Counted from the stretch's first letter, positions 26,009 through 35,122 are shown. The stretch is DNA of 64,000 nt from JAANXG01 sp034520625 (GCA_034520625.1 JAXHNI010000004.1:1-64000), one strand, 5' to 3'. The notes: generated by a model from the sequence alone, not told the origin. Translations and numbers: made by a program.

Positions 26009-26665
26009 ATGAGAGTGCTGCGCAAGCCCATCCGGCATCTTTATATACGGGTGGATCCGACTGACGGATCGGTGCGCGTGTCCGCCCCCATCGGGATGGA
26101 TGAGTCAGCCGTGCAGCGCGTGGTCGAATCGCGCCAAGGCTGGATCGAGCGGCAGCGGCAGCGGCTGGCCGCCCGGCCGGGGGCGCCGTACCGGGCCGTC
26201 GCCAGCGGCGAGATCCACTACGTGCAGGGCCGGCCGTGCCGATTGGATGTCGTGGAGGGGCCCGGCCGGCCGGGCGCCCGGTTGATCGGCGATGACACCC
26301 TCGAACTGAACGTGAAGCCCGGCGCGGATCCGGCCAAACGTCATGCCGTACTGGAACGCTGGTACCGGCGCTTGCTGGGTGACGCGCTTCCGGCGTTGAT
26401 TGAAAGATGGGAGCCGACCCTGGGCGTGCGGGTTGCCGAGTGGCGGATCAAGCGCATGAAGACGCGCTGGGGCACCTGCAATATCCGCGACCGGCGCATC
26501 TGGATGAATCTCGCGCTGGCCAGGAAGCCGCCGGAGTGTCTGGAATACGTCCTGGTTCACGAGATGGTCCACCTGCTGGAGCGGCGCCACAACGCCCGCT
26601 TCCACGCTTACATGGACCGCTTCATGCCGGATTGGCGAGTGCGCCGGGCGCGGCTGGTCGAGTAA
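26009..26665 (+). CDS. YgjP-type (DUF45/SprT-like) metallopeptidase
   Basis: A 218-residue protein of the M48/DUF45 YgjP family. The zinc motif HEMVHLLERRHNARFH contains HExxH and a third His; the preceding MKTRWGTCNIRDRRIWMNLALARKP is the family hallmark. Members are often annotated as predicted metal-dependent hydrolases; no substrate is established. The ATG at 26009 is close to the divergent ars promoter. It is a single gene, followed by a convergent minus-strand gene 40 bases on. Confidence 0.9.
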   Translation: MRVLRKPIRHLYIRVDPTDGSVRVSAPIGMDESAVQRVVESRQGWIERQRQRLAARPGAPYRAVASGEIHYVQGRPCRLDVVEGPGRPGARLIGDDTLELNVKPGADPAKRHAVLERWYRRLLGDALPALIERWEPTLGVRVAEWRIKRMKTRWGTCNIRDRRIWMNLALARKPPECLEYVLVHEMVHLLERRHNARFHAYMDRFMPDWRVRRARLVE

Positions 26666-26705
26666 CAGGACGAAGCGCTCGCGGCCAGCCCGTGGGCGCG
26701 CTGGC

Positions 26706-28322
26706 CTATGCTGCTTGTACGACCCGGTTGCCGCCCTGGTGCTTGGCCTTGTACATGGCTGTGTCGGCGCGCTGCATCATGGCGTCAATGTCTTCGCCAT
26801 CGTTGCGGGTAATCGTACCGATGCTGGCGGTCATCGCCACCCGGGTGCCGTTATCCAGGGATAATTCCGCTCCGCCCAGGTTTTCCCGGACCCGTTCGGC
26901 CAGGACCCGGGCGCCCTCCGCGCTGGTATCCGGCAGCGCGATCATGAATTCCTCACCGCCCACGCGGCCGATAATGTCCCCGCCCCGCACGGTATCCCGG
27001 AACACCGAAGCGGCCAGCGCAAGGGCGCGGTCGCCGGTGGCGTGCCCGTGGGTATCGTTGACCTTCTTGAAGTCGTCCAGGTCGATGGCAATCAGAGAAA
27101 GCGGCGTGCCGTTTCGATCGGTGCGGGCCAGCTCGTGGGTGATGGCTTCCAGGAAGCCGCGGCGGTTGTAGACACCGGTGCCGTAGTCCGTGACCGCCTG
27201 GGTCCGCAGTTCCTCCTCCAGGGCGATTCGTGTTTCGTTCTCCGCGGCAAGCCGGCGGTTCAGCGAGTAGAGATATACCACCGTTCCCGCGACCACCACG
27301 GTCACGGCGATGGTGCCGAGCAGCATGTACAGCAGCCATTGCCAGTCGGCGCTTTCCGCCGGCCGGAATATGAATTCGTCGATGTCGACGTCGCTGTCCA
27401 GTAAGCCCGCCGCCCGGAATCCGTCGGCGATGTGCTGCCAGCGTTCCGGGTTCATGTATCCGATCTCGATCAGGTCGGGGATCAGCAGGCGGCGGATCTC
27501 GCGCGCCTGGTAGCGCAGCATGGCGCGGCTGTCCTCGGGCTCGTACTCCCGCTTGATGAGCTCGACGATCTCTTCCTGGTGGCGCAGGGCGTAGCGCCAG
27601 CCCCGGATCAGGGCATCGCGCAGCGCGACAACCTCGTCGTTGTGCTCCCGGGCGAAGGTCTCCGTCGTGTATAAGGTATCACCGTAGAAATCGATCCCCG
27701 CCACCTTGGGGTCGAATACCCGGTACGCCTTGCCGCGCTGGTCCAGGACGAACGGCTCGGTGGTGGTGTAGGCGGTGGTCCCGACGATGGGGTCGCGGTA
27801 GATGTCCAGCGGGTCGCCGGTGTGCGCCGTCGTTTCAATGGCATCCAGGTCGACGCCTTCATGATAGAGATAGGCTTCCAGCTCCTCGGAGTAGGGCTCC
27901 ACCATGATGGTTTTCCCTCTCAGATCCGCGGGCGCGCGGATCTCCGGGACTTCCCGTGTGATCAGTACGTACGGGGAATGCTGGAAGATCGCGGCCACTG
28001 CCACCACCGGCTTGCCCTGGCTCCTGGTTACCAGCAGCCCGGAGGTACCGATGCCGAACTCTGCCTCACCCGCCAGCACTTTCTCGGTGGGATTGATGTG
28101 CGGGCCGCCTTCCAGCAGGGTGACGTTCAAGCCGGCGTCCCGGAAGTAGCCCTTTTCGAGGGCGGCGTAGTAGCCCGCGAACTGGAACTGATGGAACCAC
28201 TTGAGCTGGATCCGGACGTCGAACGCATCATGCTCGCCGGCGAGGGTCGGCCATGACCAGCCGGCGGCGATGACGATCGCCGCCAGGGGACCAGCCAGGC
28301 GAATCATTGCCGATTCCAACAC
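26706..28322 (-). CDS. Diguanylate cyclase with periplasmic NMT1/THI5-like sensor
   Basis: A 538-residue sensor enzyme. After a signal sequence, residues about 30-320 form an NMT1/THI5-like (SsuA/ThiY) binding domain: VRIQLKWFHQFQFAGYYAALEKGYF. One membrane helix (LYMLLGTIAVTVVVAGTVVYLY, about 331-352) precedes a short coiled segment and a GGDEF domain with the active loop RVGGEEF. It should make c-di-GMP inside the cell when the periplasmic domain binds a ligand. THI5-like domains bind pyrimidines or related small molecules in transporters, so a thiamine-precursor or sulfonate ligand is possible. The in-frame ATG a few codons in is an alternative start. Confidence 0.9.
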   Translation of the reverse strand: MLESAMIRLAGPLAAIVIAAGWSWPTLAGEHDAFDVRIQLKWFHQFQFAGYYAALEKGYFRDAGLNVTLLEGGPHINPTEKVLAGEAEFGIGTSGLLVTRSQGKPVVAVAAIFQHSPYVLITREVPEIRAPADLRGKTIMVEPYSEELEAYLYHEGVDLDAIETTAHTGDPLDIYRDPIVGTTAYTTTEPFVLDQRGKAYRVFDPKVAGIDFYGDTLYTTETFAREHNDEVVALRDALIRGWRYALRHQEEIVELIKREYEPEDSRAMLRYQAREIRRLLIPDLIEIGYMNPERWQHIADGFRAAGLLDSDVDIDEFIFRPAESADWQWLLYMLLGTIAVTVVVAGTVVYLYSLNRRLAAENETRIALEEELRTQAVTDYGTGVYNRRGFLEAITHELARTDRNGTPLSLIAIDLDDFKKVNDTHGHATGDRALALAASVFRDTVRGGDIIGRVGGEEFMIALPDTSAEGARVLAERVRENLGGAELSLDNGTRVAMTASIGTITRNDGEDIDAMMQRADTAMYKAKHQGGNRVVQAA

Positions 28323-28877
28323 CAGAGCACACCTCCGATGGCACGCCGCTGCCGGGGCGGAACGTCCACCATATCAACGTAGTCGATTATCCCGTGAAGC
28401 TCCACGGACACCCACCCAAAATGCACGCGGAGGGTAAGGCCAAAACGCTAATAGCGGCGAGTCCCGACCCGGGCTTGAGGCCGGGGCTGCCCTTTCTCCG
28501 GAACATTGCCGCGGATTCCCGAGACAGGGACCGGTTGGAGACCTACCGCGCGCCGGGACGACGTGGTCCTTTTGTACGAACCGTGATGCCCGGACGAACA
28601 CTCTGTCGGATCGTATTCCCTGTTGCATCTCTGCATGCTTGATCTGAATCAAGTCGCTGCTCTTGTCCGGCTCGCTAGTATTTCAATCTGCATCATCGAC
28701 CCGTTGGTAGTGCGTGGCGGGGCCGGCCGTCGCCCGAACCGGCCTGCGCTGCAGGGGGGCGTCCCGGCATACACTTGATTCAGGACAATCGAATGCTGTA
28801 GTTTGGCGCAAACGCATTGTTTTAGTGCAAAAGAACCCGATAGAACAGTCACTGGCCTGCCAGGAGGAGTCCATCCG
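28323..28877 (+). other. 555-base intergenic region upstream of norC
   Basis: No gene is supported here. A plus-strand frame of 111 codons (28307-28642) has no recognisable domain and reads like chance high-GC coding. The right part carries an FNR/DNR-type box and a weaker second one, so this is the nor promoter region plus the divergent start of the diguanylate cyclase gene. Confidence 0.6.
28639..28652. promoter_or_regulatory. FNR/DNR-type operator upstream of norC
   Basis: TTGATCTGAATCAA is a perfect TTGAT-N4-ATCAA palindrome, the consensus for FNR-family activators including the NO-responsive DNR/NNR that control nor genes. It lies about 226 bases before the norC ATG, implying a long leader if it acts at -41.5. 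A degenerate second copy (TTGATTCAGGACAA, 28775-28788) is nearer to the gene, about 90 bases upstream. Confidence 0.75.
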
Positions 28878-29330
28878 ATGATCGAAGGCCTCACCCGCAA
28901 CGCCGCGCGAAACATCTTTTTCGGCGGTTCGATATTTTTCTTCGTGCTGTTCGTGGGCCTGACGCTCCACAGCCACTATTACATCGTGACCACTTCCACT
29001 AATCACGAGGGGCTGACGGATTCCGTCAAGCTCGGCAAGAAGGTCTGGGAAGAGCATTCCTGCATCAACTGCCACAGCATTCTCGGCGAGGGCGCCTACT
29101 TCGCGCCGGAGCTCGGCAATGCCTGGGTGCGGTTCGGCGGCCGGGAGAGCCCGGAGGGCGCGCGGATTGCGCTGAAGACCTGGATGCGGATACAGCCCAC
29201 CGGCATCGAAGGGCGGCGGCAGATGCCGAACTTCGATCTCTCCGAGGAGGAGCTCGACGCGTTGATCGATTTCCTCAAGTGGACCAGTGAAATCGACACC
29301 CAGGGCTGGCCGCCCACAGATGCCGGATGA
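28878..29330 (+). CDS. norC: Nitric oxide reductase subunit C (cytochrome c)
   Basis: The 150-residue membrane-anchored cytochrome c of cNor, delivering electrons to NorB. An N-terminal helix (about 13-31, IFFGGSIFFFVLFVGLTL) is the anchor. The haem c site is CINCH (62-66) and the axial Met is in RRQMPNF (Met116). The ATG at 28878 follows AGGAGGAG; an upstream in-frame start at 28803 is rejected because it adds an unrelated leader. It is first in the norCBQD cluster and probably controlled by the FNR-type box. Confidence 0.95.
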   Translation: MIEGLTRNAARNIFFGGSIFFFVLFVGLTLHSHYYIVTTSTNHEGLTDSVKLGKKVWEEHSCINCHSILGEGAYFAPELGNAWVRFGGRESPEGARIALKTWMRIQPTGIEGRRQMPNFDLSEEELDALIDFLKWTSEIDTQGWPPTDAG

Positions 29331-29346
29331 GCCGGGGAGGATCGGA

Positions 29347-30702
29347 ATGAAATACGAAACCCAGAAAGTCGCCCATCCATTTTTCCTCGCGGCCCTGTTG
29401 CTGTTCGCGGGCCAGATCCTGTTCGGCCTTTTGGCCGGGGCGGTGTACGTGTGGCCGGACTTCATGGCCGAGGCCATGCCGTTCCACATCATGCGTATGA
29501 GCCATACCAACCTGCTGGTGGTCTGGCTGCTGATCGGCTTCTTTGGCGCCACGTATTACCTCCTGCCCGAGGAGGCGGAAACCGAGATTCACAGCCCGAT
29601 GATCGCCTACGTCCAGCTCGCGATCTTCGTGTTCGCCGGTGCGGCGGCCCTGGTGGGCTACCAGTTCGGCATCCACGAGGGCCGGGAATTCCTGGAGCAG
29701 CCGCTGTGGATCAAGATTCTGCTCACCATCTCGTTCCTGATGTTCCTGTACAACGGAACGCGTACCCTGCTCAACGGCCGGCGCACGGCGATCTCCACGA
29801 TTCTGCTTCTGGGGCTGTGGCTGGCGGCGATTTTCTGGCTGTTCGCCTTCTACAACCCGCATAACCTGTCGCTGGACAAAATGTACTGGTGGTACGTCGT
29901 GCACATCTGGGTCGAGGGCGTCTGGGGGCTGATCATGGCGTCGCTGCTGGCGTACCTGCTGATCAAGATGACCGGCGTGGACCGGGAGGTCATCGAGAAG
30001 TGGCTGTACGTCATCGTCGGCCTGGTGCTGTTCTCGGGGCTGCTGGGCACCGGCCATCACTACTACTGGATCGGCCTGCCGGGCTACTGGCAGCCCATCG
30101 GCAGCTTCTTCTCGGCGCTGGAAGTGGTGCCGCTGTTCGCCATGGTGATATTCGCCTTCTACATGTTCTGGCGCGGCAGCCGGAACCACCCCAACAAGGC
30201 CGCCGTGCTGTGGACGCTCGGCTGCGCAGTGATGGCCTTCTTCGGCGCCGGTGTGTGGGGCTTCATGCACACGCTGTCATGGGTCAACTACTACAGCCAC
30301 GGCACCCAGATCACCGCCGCCCACGGCCACCTGGCGTTCTTCGGCGCCTACGTGATGCTCAACCTGGCCGTCATGACCTACGCCATGCCGCAGCTCCGGG
30401 GCAAGCAGCCCTACAACCAGATACTCAACATGTGGAGCTTCTGGATGATGACCGCGGGCATGGCGTTCATGACCTTCACCCTGACCTTTGCCGGGGTGAT
30501 CCAGACCCACTTGCAGCGGGTGTTGAATACGCCGTATATGGAAGTCCAGGGTGACCTGGGGCTGTTCTACATGATGCGCTTCGGCGCCGGCGTGCTCGTG
30601 ACGATTGCCGTGGCCCTGTACATCTACGCCCTACTCGGGCGGGCGAGGGAGCAAGTGCCGTCCGGCGCGCCGCACGTGGCGGCGTCCGGCCCCGCTTCGT
30701 GA
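29347..30702 (+). CDS. norB: Nitric oxide reductase subunit B (cNor catalytic subunit)
   Basis: A 451-residue, twelve-helix haem-copper-family enzyme that reduces two NO to N2O. Ligands are visible: His53 in MRMSHTNLLVVW (haem b), the FeB His plus Glu in VHIWVEGVWG, the His pair in TGHHYYWIG, and the b3/b histidines in AAHGHLAFFGAY. There is no N-terminal quinol-oxidase extension, so it is the cytochrome-c-dependent form that pairs with NorC. ATG 29347 is chosen over an in-frame start 60 bases upstream in the norC end. It ends 4 bases into norQ. Confidence 0.96.
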   Translation: MKYETQKVAHPFFLAALLLFAGQILFGLLAGAVYVWPDFMAEAMPFHIMRMSHTNLLVVWLLIGFFGATYYLLPEEAETEIHSPMIAYVQLAIFVFAGAAALVGYQFGIHEGREFLEQPLWIKILLTISFLMFLYNGTRTLLNGRRTAISTILLLGLWLAAIFWLFAFYNPHNLSLDKMYWWYVVHIWVEGVWGLIMASLLAYLLIKMTGVDREVIEKWLYVIVGLVLFSGLLGTGHHYYWIGLPGYWQPIGSFFSALEVVPLFAMVIFAFYMFWRGSRNHPNKAAVLWTLGCAVMAFFGAGVWGFMHTLSWVNYYSHGTQITAAHGHLAFFGAYVMLNLAVMTYAMPQLRGKQPYNQILNMWSFWMMTAGMAFMTFTLTFAGVIQTHLQRVLNTPYMEVQGDLGLFYMMRFGAGVLVTIAVALYIYALLGRAREQVPSGAPHVAASGPAS

Positions 30703-31508
30703 CCCTGGAGCCGCGGGCGGCGGCTCCGTCGGCGGACATTCCCTATTACAGGGAAACCGCCGACGAGTGCGGGCAGTTCGAGGCCGCGTTCCGGCACCGG
30801 CTGCCGCTGCTGCTCAAGGGCCCCACGGGCTGCGGCAAGACGCGCTTCGTGGCGCACATGGCGGCGCGGCTGGGCCGGCCGTTGTTCACCGTGGCCTGCC
30901 ACGACGATCTCACCGCCGCCGACCTCACGGGGCGTTACCTGCTGAAGGGCGGCGAGACGCAGTGGATGGACGGCCCGCTCACCCGCGCGGTGCGCGAAGG
31001 CGGCATCTGCTACCTGGACGAGGTGGTGGAGGCCCGCAAGGACGTCACCGTGGTACTGCACCCGCTCACCGACGACCGCCGGGTCCTGCCCCTGGAGCGG
31101 ACGGGTGAGCTGCTCGATGCGCCGCCGGAGTTCATGCTGGTGGTGTCCTACAACCCCGGCTACCAGCATATTCTCAAGTCCCTGAAGCCGAGCACCCGGC
31201 AGCGTTTCATGGCCATGGCCTTCGATTTCCCGCCCCCGGAAGTGGAAACCGAGATCGTCGCCGCCGAGAGCGGCCTGTCGAAGAACCGGTGCGCCGGGCT
31301 GGTGAACCTGGCGCGCCGCATTCGGGATCTCAAGGGCCAGGACCTGGACGAGGGCGTGTCCACCCGGCTCCTGGTCTACTGCGCCACCCTGGTGGCGGAC
31401 GGCATGCCCGTCGAGCGCGCGGCCCGCAGCACCCTGGTGGAACCTTTGAGCGACGACGAGGACGTGATTGCGGCGCTCGAGGAGCTGGTGCGCCATGCCT
31501 TCGGTTAG
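30699..31508 (+). CDS. norQ: NorQ/CbbQ-type MoxR AAA+ ATPase
   Basis: A 269-residue AAA+ chaperone of the CbbQ/NorQ family, which with NorD assembles or activates the NO reductase (FeB insertion in studied systems). Walker A is GPTGCGKT (41-48), Walker B is ICYLDEVVEA, and sensor 1 sits near VVSYNPGYQ; the C-terminus matches CbbQ_C. The GTG at 30699 overlaps the norB stop (GTGA), so translation is coupled. The following gap to norD is filled by a palindromic element. Confidence 0.93.
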   Translation: MTLEPRAAAPSADIPYYRETADECGQFEAAFRHRLPLLLKGPTGCGKTRFVAHMAARLGRPLFTVACHDDLTAADLTGRYLLKGGETQWMDGPLTRAVREGGICYLDEVVEARKDVTVVLHPLTDDRRVLPLERTGELLDAPPEFMLVVSYNPGYQHILKSLKPSTRQRFMAMAFDFPPPEVETEIVAAESGLSKNRCAGLVNLARRIRDLKGQDLDEGVSTRLLVYCATLVADGMPVERAARSTLVEPLSDDEDVIAALEELVRHAFG

Positions 31509-31584
31509 TGAGCTTGAGTCCTGATGTTGGATTATTCGGCGGCCTGCGGGCATTGGTTCGGATTGACGATTCACCCACTCCATC

Positions 31585-31696
31585 GGGCCGGTGCCGGGGG
31601 CTGTCCCCCAGGGCCGCTGTGAATACATCCGTGTACGCTCTGGCTCAAACATCCCTGTTTTCGACAGCCCTGGGGGACAGCCCCCGCCACCGGCCC
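31585..31696. repeat. 112-base palindromic element with 29-bp inverted repeats, between norQ and norD
   Basis: Arms 31585-31613 and 31668-31696 are inverted copies with one mismatch; the core contains GAATACATCCGTGTACGCTC and the reverse of AAAACAGGGATGTTTGAGCC. A related, inverted copy with an internal insert is at 41935-42040. It carries no gene. It looks like a short non-autonomous element placed inside the nor cluster, where its strong hairpin could lower norD expression. Confidence 0.75.
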
Positions 31697-31868
31697 TTGC
31701 CCCGACGGCTCTTCTCGAGCCCGGTTGCGGTCAACGGGGGAGCGCTGGCCCCTGACCGCTCTGACATACTTATGAGAAGTACGATATCAGTCGCGACATA
31801 CCGCACCGGCGCGCCCCCGTCATTGCGAGGCGGCGCCAGCCGCCGCGGCAACCCAGAATGACGAGACC

Positions 31869-33923
31869 ATGACCGCCTGGTACGAGTTCGAAGAGCTGGT
31901 CGGCCGGCGCTGGCATCAATGGGCTGCCGGGACGGCGAGCTATCCGAGTCATCCCGAATCCGCAGTCGAGCTCGAATCGCTGCGCAACACGCTCGGGGTG
32001 TACTTTCACGCGGCCGGCGGCGCGCGCTCGGTGGCAGTGGGCTCGACCATCGCCGCCGGCTCCGGTCACCGGCTCACCCTGCGCCAGCGGCTCGGGCTCG
32101 AGCGGGAGCCCATGGAGCTGGCGCGGCGCGACGAGGAGAGCCTGATACTGCCGCGCCGGATCGCGTACTTCGATGATCCCGGGCTGAACCGGGACCTGTA
32201 TTTCTGGCTGACCGCCTACCTGGCGGAAGCCCGGCCCGTCGCACCGGTGTCGGACCCTCTGCAGAATGATCTGCTGGCGCTCGCGGAATCGGCCCGCGCC
32301 AGTCGTGCCGTGGCGGATGAGTTCCCCGGCCTCGAGAAACGCTACCGGCGCCTGTGCCGGGCCCTGCTGGAAATCCGGCCGCGGCGCCGGCTGCCGCCGG
32401 TGGAGGACAGCCTGGAAACGGTCATCCTTCACATCCTCGGTGCCGATGTGGAACTGGATGCCGCGGCGCAGCGCATGCTGTCGGCCGTGTCCGCGCTGCC
32501 CGTCGATGGATTCCCGGTCCCCTTCGACGCTGCGGACGAGTTCCCCTGGCCGGGGCCGGCCGCCGCCGGCGACAACCTGCCCCGGGCATCGGAGCGCCCC
32601 GGCGGTGAGGGTAGTTCGTTTCGCGACCGGGCCCTCGCCGGATTCCGGGCACCCCGCCGCTACCGCCCGCCGCTGCCCGTGCCATTGTGGGGCCTGGTCC
32701 TTTCGCGTCCGCCGTCGAGCGACCGCGAGGAGGAAGCGGCCACGGAGGGGGGCACCGCGGGCGAGGGCGGTGAGGGCAAGCGCGCCGCCGAGCGCCGCCA
32801 TCTCGACCAGACCGAGCGTGACGACCCGCTGATGCTCAATCCGTTCGAAAAGATGCTGTCCTGGGCGGAGATGGTCAACGTCAACCGCCACGTCGAGGAC
32901 GATGACGAAGAGGACGCCCGCAAGGCCGCCGACCAGCTCGAGCACCTGACCTTGTCCAAACACAGGAAGCAGACCGCCACGCGCCTGAAAATGGATCTCG
33001 ACATTCCCGCGGGTGAGGTCGCGGCGGAACAGCTGCGGGCGCCGCTGACCTACCCGGAGTGGCACTACCGCAAGCGGACGTGGCTGCCGGCGCACTGCGC
33101 GGTTTATACGTCGGTTGCCCCGGAAGCACATTCGGGGTGGCAGCCCGACGCGGAGACGCGCCGCCGAATCCGACGGGTGCGGCGCCAGTTCGAAGCCCTC
33201 CGGCCCCGGCGCGAGCTGCTGCGTGCGCAGATGGACGGCGACGATCTGGACCTGGACGCGGTGATCCGCGACCACACCGAGCGCGCCGCGGGCGGGTTCG
33301 GCTCGGACAAGCTGTATACCGCCTGGCAGAACCGCGCCCGCGACCTGTCGGTGGCGGTGCTGGTGGACGTGTCGCTGTCAACCGAGGCCTGGATCGAGGA
33401 CCGGCGGGTGCTGGACGTCGAGAAGGAGGCCCTGCTGGTGCTCGCCCACGGCATCGAGGCCTGCGGCGACGACCAGGCGATCTTCACGTTCACGTCGCGC
33501 CGGCGCCACCGGGTAGAGCTTACCACGGTGAAAGCCTTCGACGAGCCGGTGGGCAGTGTCATCGAAGGACGGATTGCCGGACTCGAGCCGGGCCTGTACA
33601 CCAGGATGGGCGCCGCGATCCGACACGTGGCGGGCGAGCTGGCGGAACGCCCGAACCGGCATCGCCTGCTGCTGATGCTCACCGACGGCAAGCCGAACGA
33701 CACCGACTATTACGAAGGCCGGTACGCCATCGAGGATACCCGCATGGCGGTGCGCGAGGCCCGCCGCCGGGGTCTGACGGTGTTCGGCGTTACCGTTGAC
33801 GCCGAGGCGCGCCAGTACTTCCCCGTCATCTTCGGGCGCTCGGGCTACACCATCATCGCCCGGCCCCGGGGCCTGGCCGCGGCGCTGCCGGCCATCTACC
33901 GCCAGCTCGTGGCCAACGGTTGA
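31869..33923 (+). CDS. norD: NorD-type VWA-domain protein
   Basis: A 684-residue partner of NorQ. The C-terminal von Willebrand A domain has the MIDAS DVSLS (about residues 499-503) and the later T and D positions in LTDGKPND. The middle region is charged and low-complexity. NorD/CbbO proteins use the VWA domain to bridge their MoxR ATPase to the target enzyme. The order norC-norB-norQ-norD is standard, but here 360 bases with an inserted palindromic element separate norQ from norD, so norD may be poorly co-expressed or use its own promoter. Confidence 0.92.
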   Translation: MTAWYEFEELVGRRWHQWAAGTASYPSHPESAVELESLRNTLGVYFHAAGGARSVAVGSTIAAGSGHRLTLRQRLGLEREPMELARRDEESLILPRRIAYFDDPGLNRDLYFWLTAYLAEARPVAPVSDPLQNDLLALAESARASRAVADEFPGLEKRYRRLCRALLEIRPRRRLPPVEDSLETVILHILGADVELDAAAQRMLSAVSALPVDGFPVPFDAADEFPWPGPAAAGDNLPRASERPGGEGSSFRDRALAGFRAPRRYRPPLPVPLWGLVLSRPPSSDREEEAATEGGTAGEGGEGKRAAERRHLDQTERDDPLMLNPFEKMLSWAEMVNVNRHVEDDDEEDARKAADQLEHLTLSKHRKQTATRLKMDLDIPAGEVAAEQLRAPLTYPEWHYRKRTWLPAHCAVYTSVAPEAHSGWQPDAETRRRIRRVRRQFEALRPRRELLRAQMDGDDLDLDAVIRDHTERAAGGFGSDKLYTAWQNRARDLSVAVLVDVSLSTEAWIEDRRVLDVEKEALLVLAHGIEACGDDQAIFTFTSRRRHRVELTTVKAFDEPVGSVIEGRIAGLEPGLYTRMGAAIRHVAGELAERPNRHRLLLMLTDGKPNDTDYYEGRYAIEDTRMAVREARRRGLTVFGVTVDAEARQYFPVIFGRSGYTIIARPRGLAAALPAIYRQLVANG

Positions 33924-34001
33924 GGCCATCGGCGCGGCTCCGCCGCTGTCGGGATTCACGGGTGTTGTACACTCGCGATTTCTCTATAGGAGTCTCGTAC
34001 C

Positions 34002-34220
34002 ATGCTGGACAAGCGTATCTGGAAATCAGTGCCGGCGGGGATGACGCTGCTGGCGGGATGCGCGGTTGTAGTGATGTTGTCCGGGTGCGCGAGCCACGGC
34101 ACGCCGTACGGCGACGACAAGGTGACGATCTGCCACAAGAACAAGGATACCCTGGTGGTTCCCGAAAGCGCGGTAAGCGCCCATCTGGCCCACGGCGATA
34201 CCTACGGACCGTGCGAATGA
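34002..34220 (+). CDS. Small lipoprotein with CHK...AHLAHGD motif
   Basis: A 72-residue predicted lipoprotein. A basic N-terminus and hydrophobic stretch (LLAGCAVVVMLSGC) end in a lipobox LSGC, giving a lipid-anchored mature protein of about 43 residues. The mature part, VTICHKNKDTLVVPESAVSAHLAHGDTYGPC, is a short Cys/His motif seen at the ends of many secreted bacterial proteins; two cysteines and two histidines could bind metal or form a disulfide. A clear AGGAG lies 9 bases before the ATG. Function unknown; it follows norD by 78 bases. Confidence 0.75.
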   Translation: MLDKRIWKSVPAGMTLLAGCAVVVMLSGCASHGTPYGDDKVTICHKNKDTLVVPESAVSAHLAHGDTYGPCE

Positions 34221-34308
34221 TCCGCCGCGAGGCCCGGCTCGTCGCGGGCGGGGTTTCGTGGCCGAGCTGCAGGGCGTCCGTTCGGATCCGCGGAGGCGGG
34301 ACCACACC

Positions 34309-35034
34309 ATGAGCATCGACTTTGAGGAAATCGACTATCGCCCCACGCCCATGGGCGATCTGGTCCTGCGCCGGCGGCGGGAGCCCCGGCTGGAGAACAG
34401 GGAGGTCTACGAGATCAAGCTCGGTGACGAGTTCCTTATGTCCAGTCTGTTCACCGACGGTGAGGTGGCGCTGGCGGACCTGGGGCTGGCGGCCGCGGAG
34501 GGGCGCGACCTCGACGTGGTGGTGGGCGGTCTCGGGCTGGGTTTCACCGCGGACGCCGTGCTTCGGCATGACACCGTGCAGTCCCTGATCGTGGTGGAAT
34601 ACCTGGAAGGCGTCATCGACTGGCATCAGCACGGGCTCCTGCCGATCGGCAGGACCTTGATGGACGACCCGCGCTGCCATCTCGTCCAGGGTGATTTCTT
34701 CGCCATGGTGATGGATGCGGAGACGGGCATGGACGACCGCGCACCCGGCCGGCGCTTCGACGCCGTGCTGGTGGATATCGATCATTCCCCCCGCCACTGG
34801 CTCGACCCCGGCAGCCGGACATTCTACGAGGCGGTGGGGCTGCGAAGCGTCGCGACGCATCTGAAACCCGGCGGGGTCTTTGCCCTGTGGTCCAACGATC
34901 CTCCGGACACGGTCTTCGAGGAGGCGCTGGATCAGGTGTTCCCCTCGCGGCACTCCCATGTGATTACGTTCGAGAATCCATACACCGGCGGGGAATCGTC
35001 GAGCACCGTGTACGTCGCGCGGCTCGGTGGTTGA
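34309..35034 (+). CDS. Spermidine-synthase-like methyltransferase-fold protein
   Basis: A 241-residue protein of the spermidine-synthase/SAM-dependent fold. DVVVGGLGLGFTADAVL is the nucleotide-binding loop and LIVVEYLEGVIDWH the acidic strand-2 end that would hold the ribose; FDAVLVDIDHSP is the catalytic-side motif. The classic GGGDGG of true spermidine synthases is absent, so polyamine synthesis is doubtful. GGAGGCGGG precedes ATG 34309; the longer in-frame start at 34258 is less likely. Its substrate and pathway are unknown. Confidence 0.78.
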   Translation: MSIDFEEIDYRPTPMGDLVLRRRREPRLENREVYEIKLGDEFLMSSLFTDGEVALADLGLAAAEGRDLDVVVGGLGLGFTADAVLRHDTVQSLIVVEYLEGVIDWHQHGLLPIGRTLMDDPRCHLVQGDFFAMVMDAETGMDDRAPGRRFDAVLVDIDHSPRHWLDPGSRTFYEAVGLRSVATHLKPGGVFALWSNDPPDTVFEEALDQVFPSRHSHVITFENPYTGGESSSTVYVARLGG

Positions 35035-35044
35035 GGAACCCTCT

Positions 35045-35122
35045 CGTTCGGAGGCCGTGCTATGTCGATCGACTCGTTCCTGCTCCCTCTCCCCCTGCGG
35101 GGGAGAGGGTTGGGGTGAGGGG
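35045..35122. repeat. CGTTCGGAGGCCGTGCTATGTC-type repeat with CTCTCCCC palindrome
   Basis: A 78-base unit with the hairpin CTCTCCCCCTGCGGGGGAGAG. A close copy with the same leading 20-odd bases is at 40717-40796. It lies just after the spermidine-synthase-like gene and could act as a terminator. Confidence 0.75.

Noticed and set aside
28307..28642. Small gene of 111 codons upstream of norC
   Set aside because: No recognisable domain or ribosome site, overlaps the start of the minus-strand cyclase gene, and covers part of the regulatory region.
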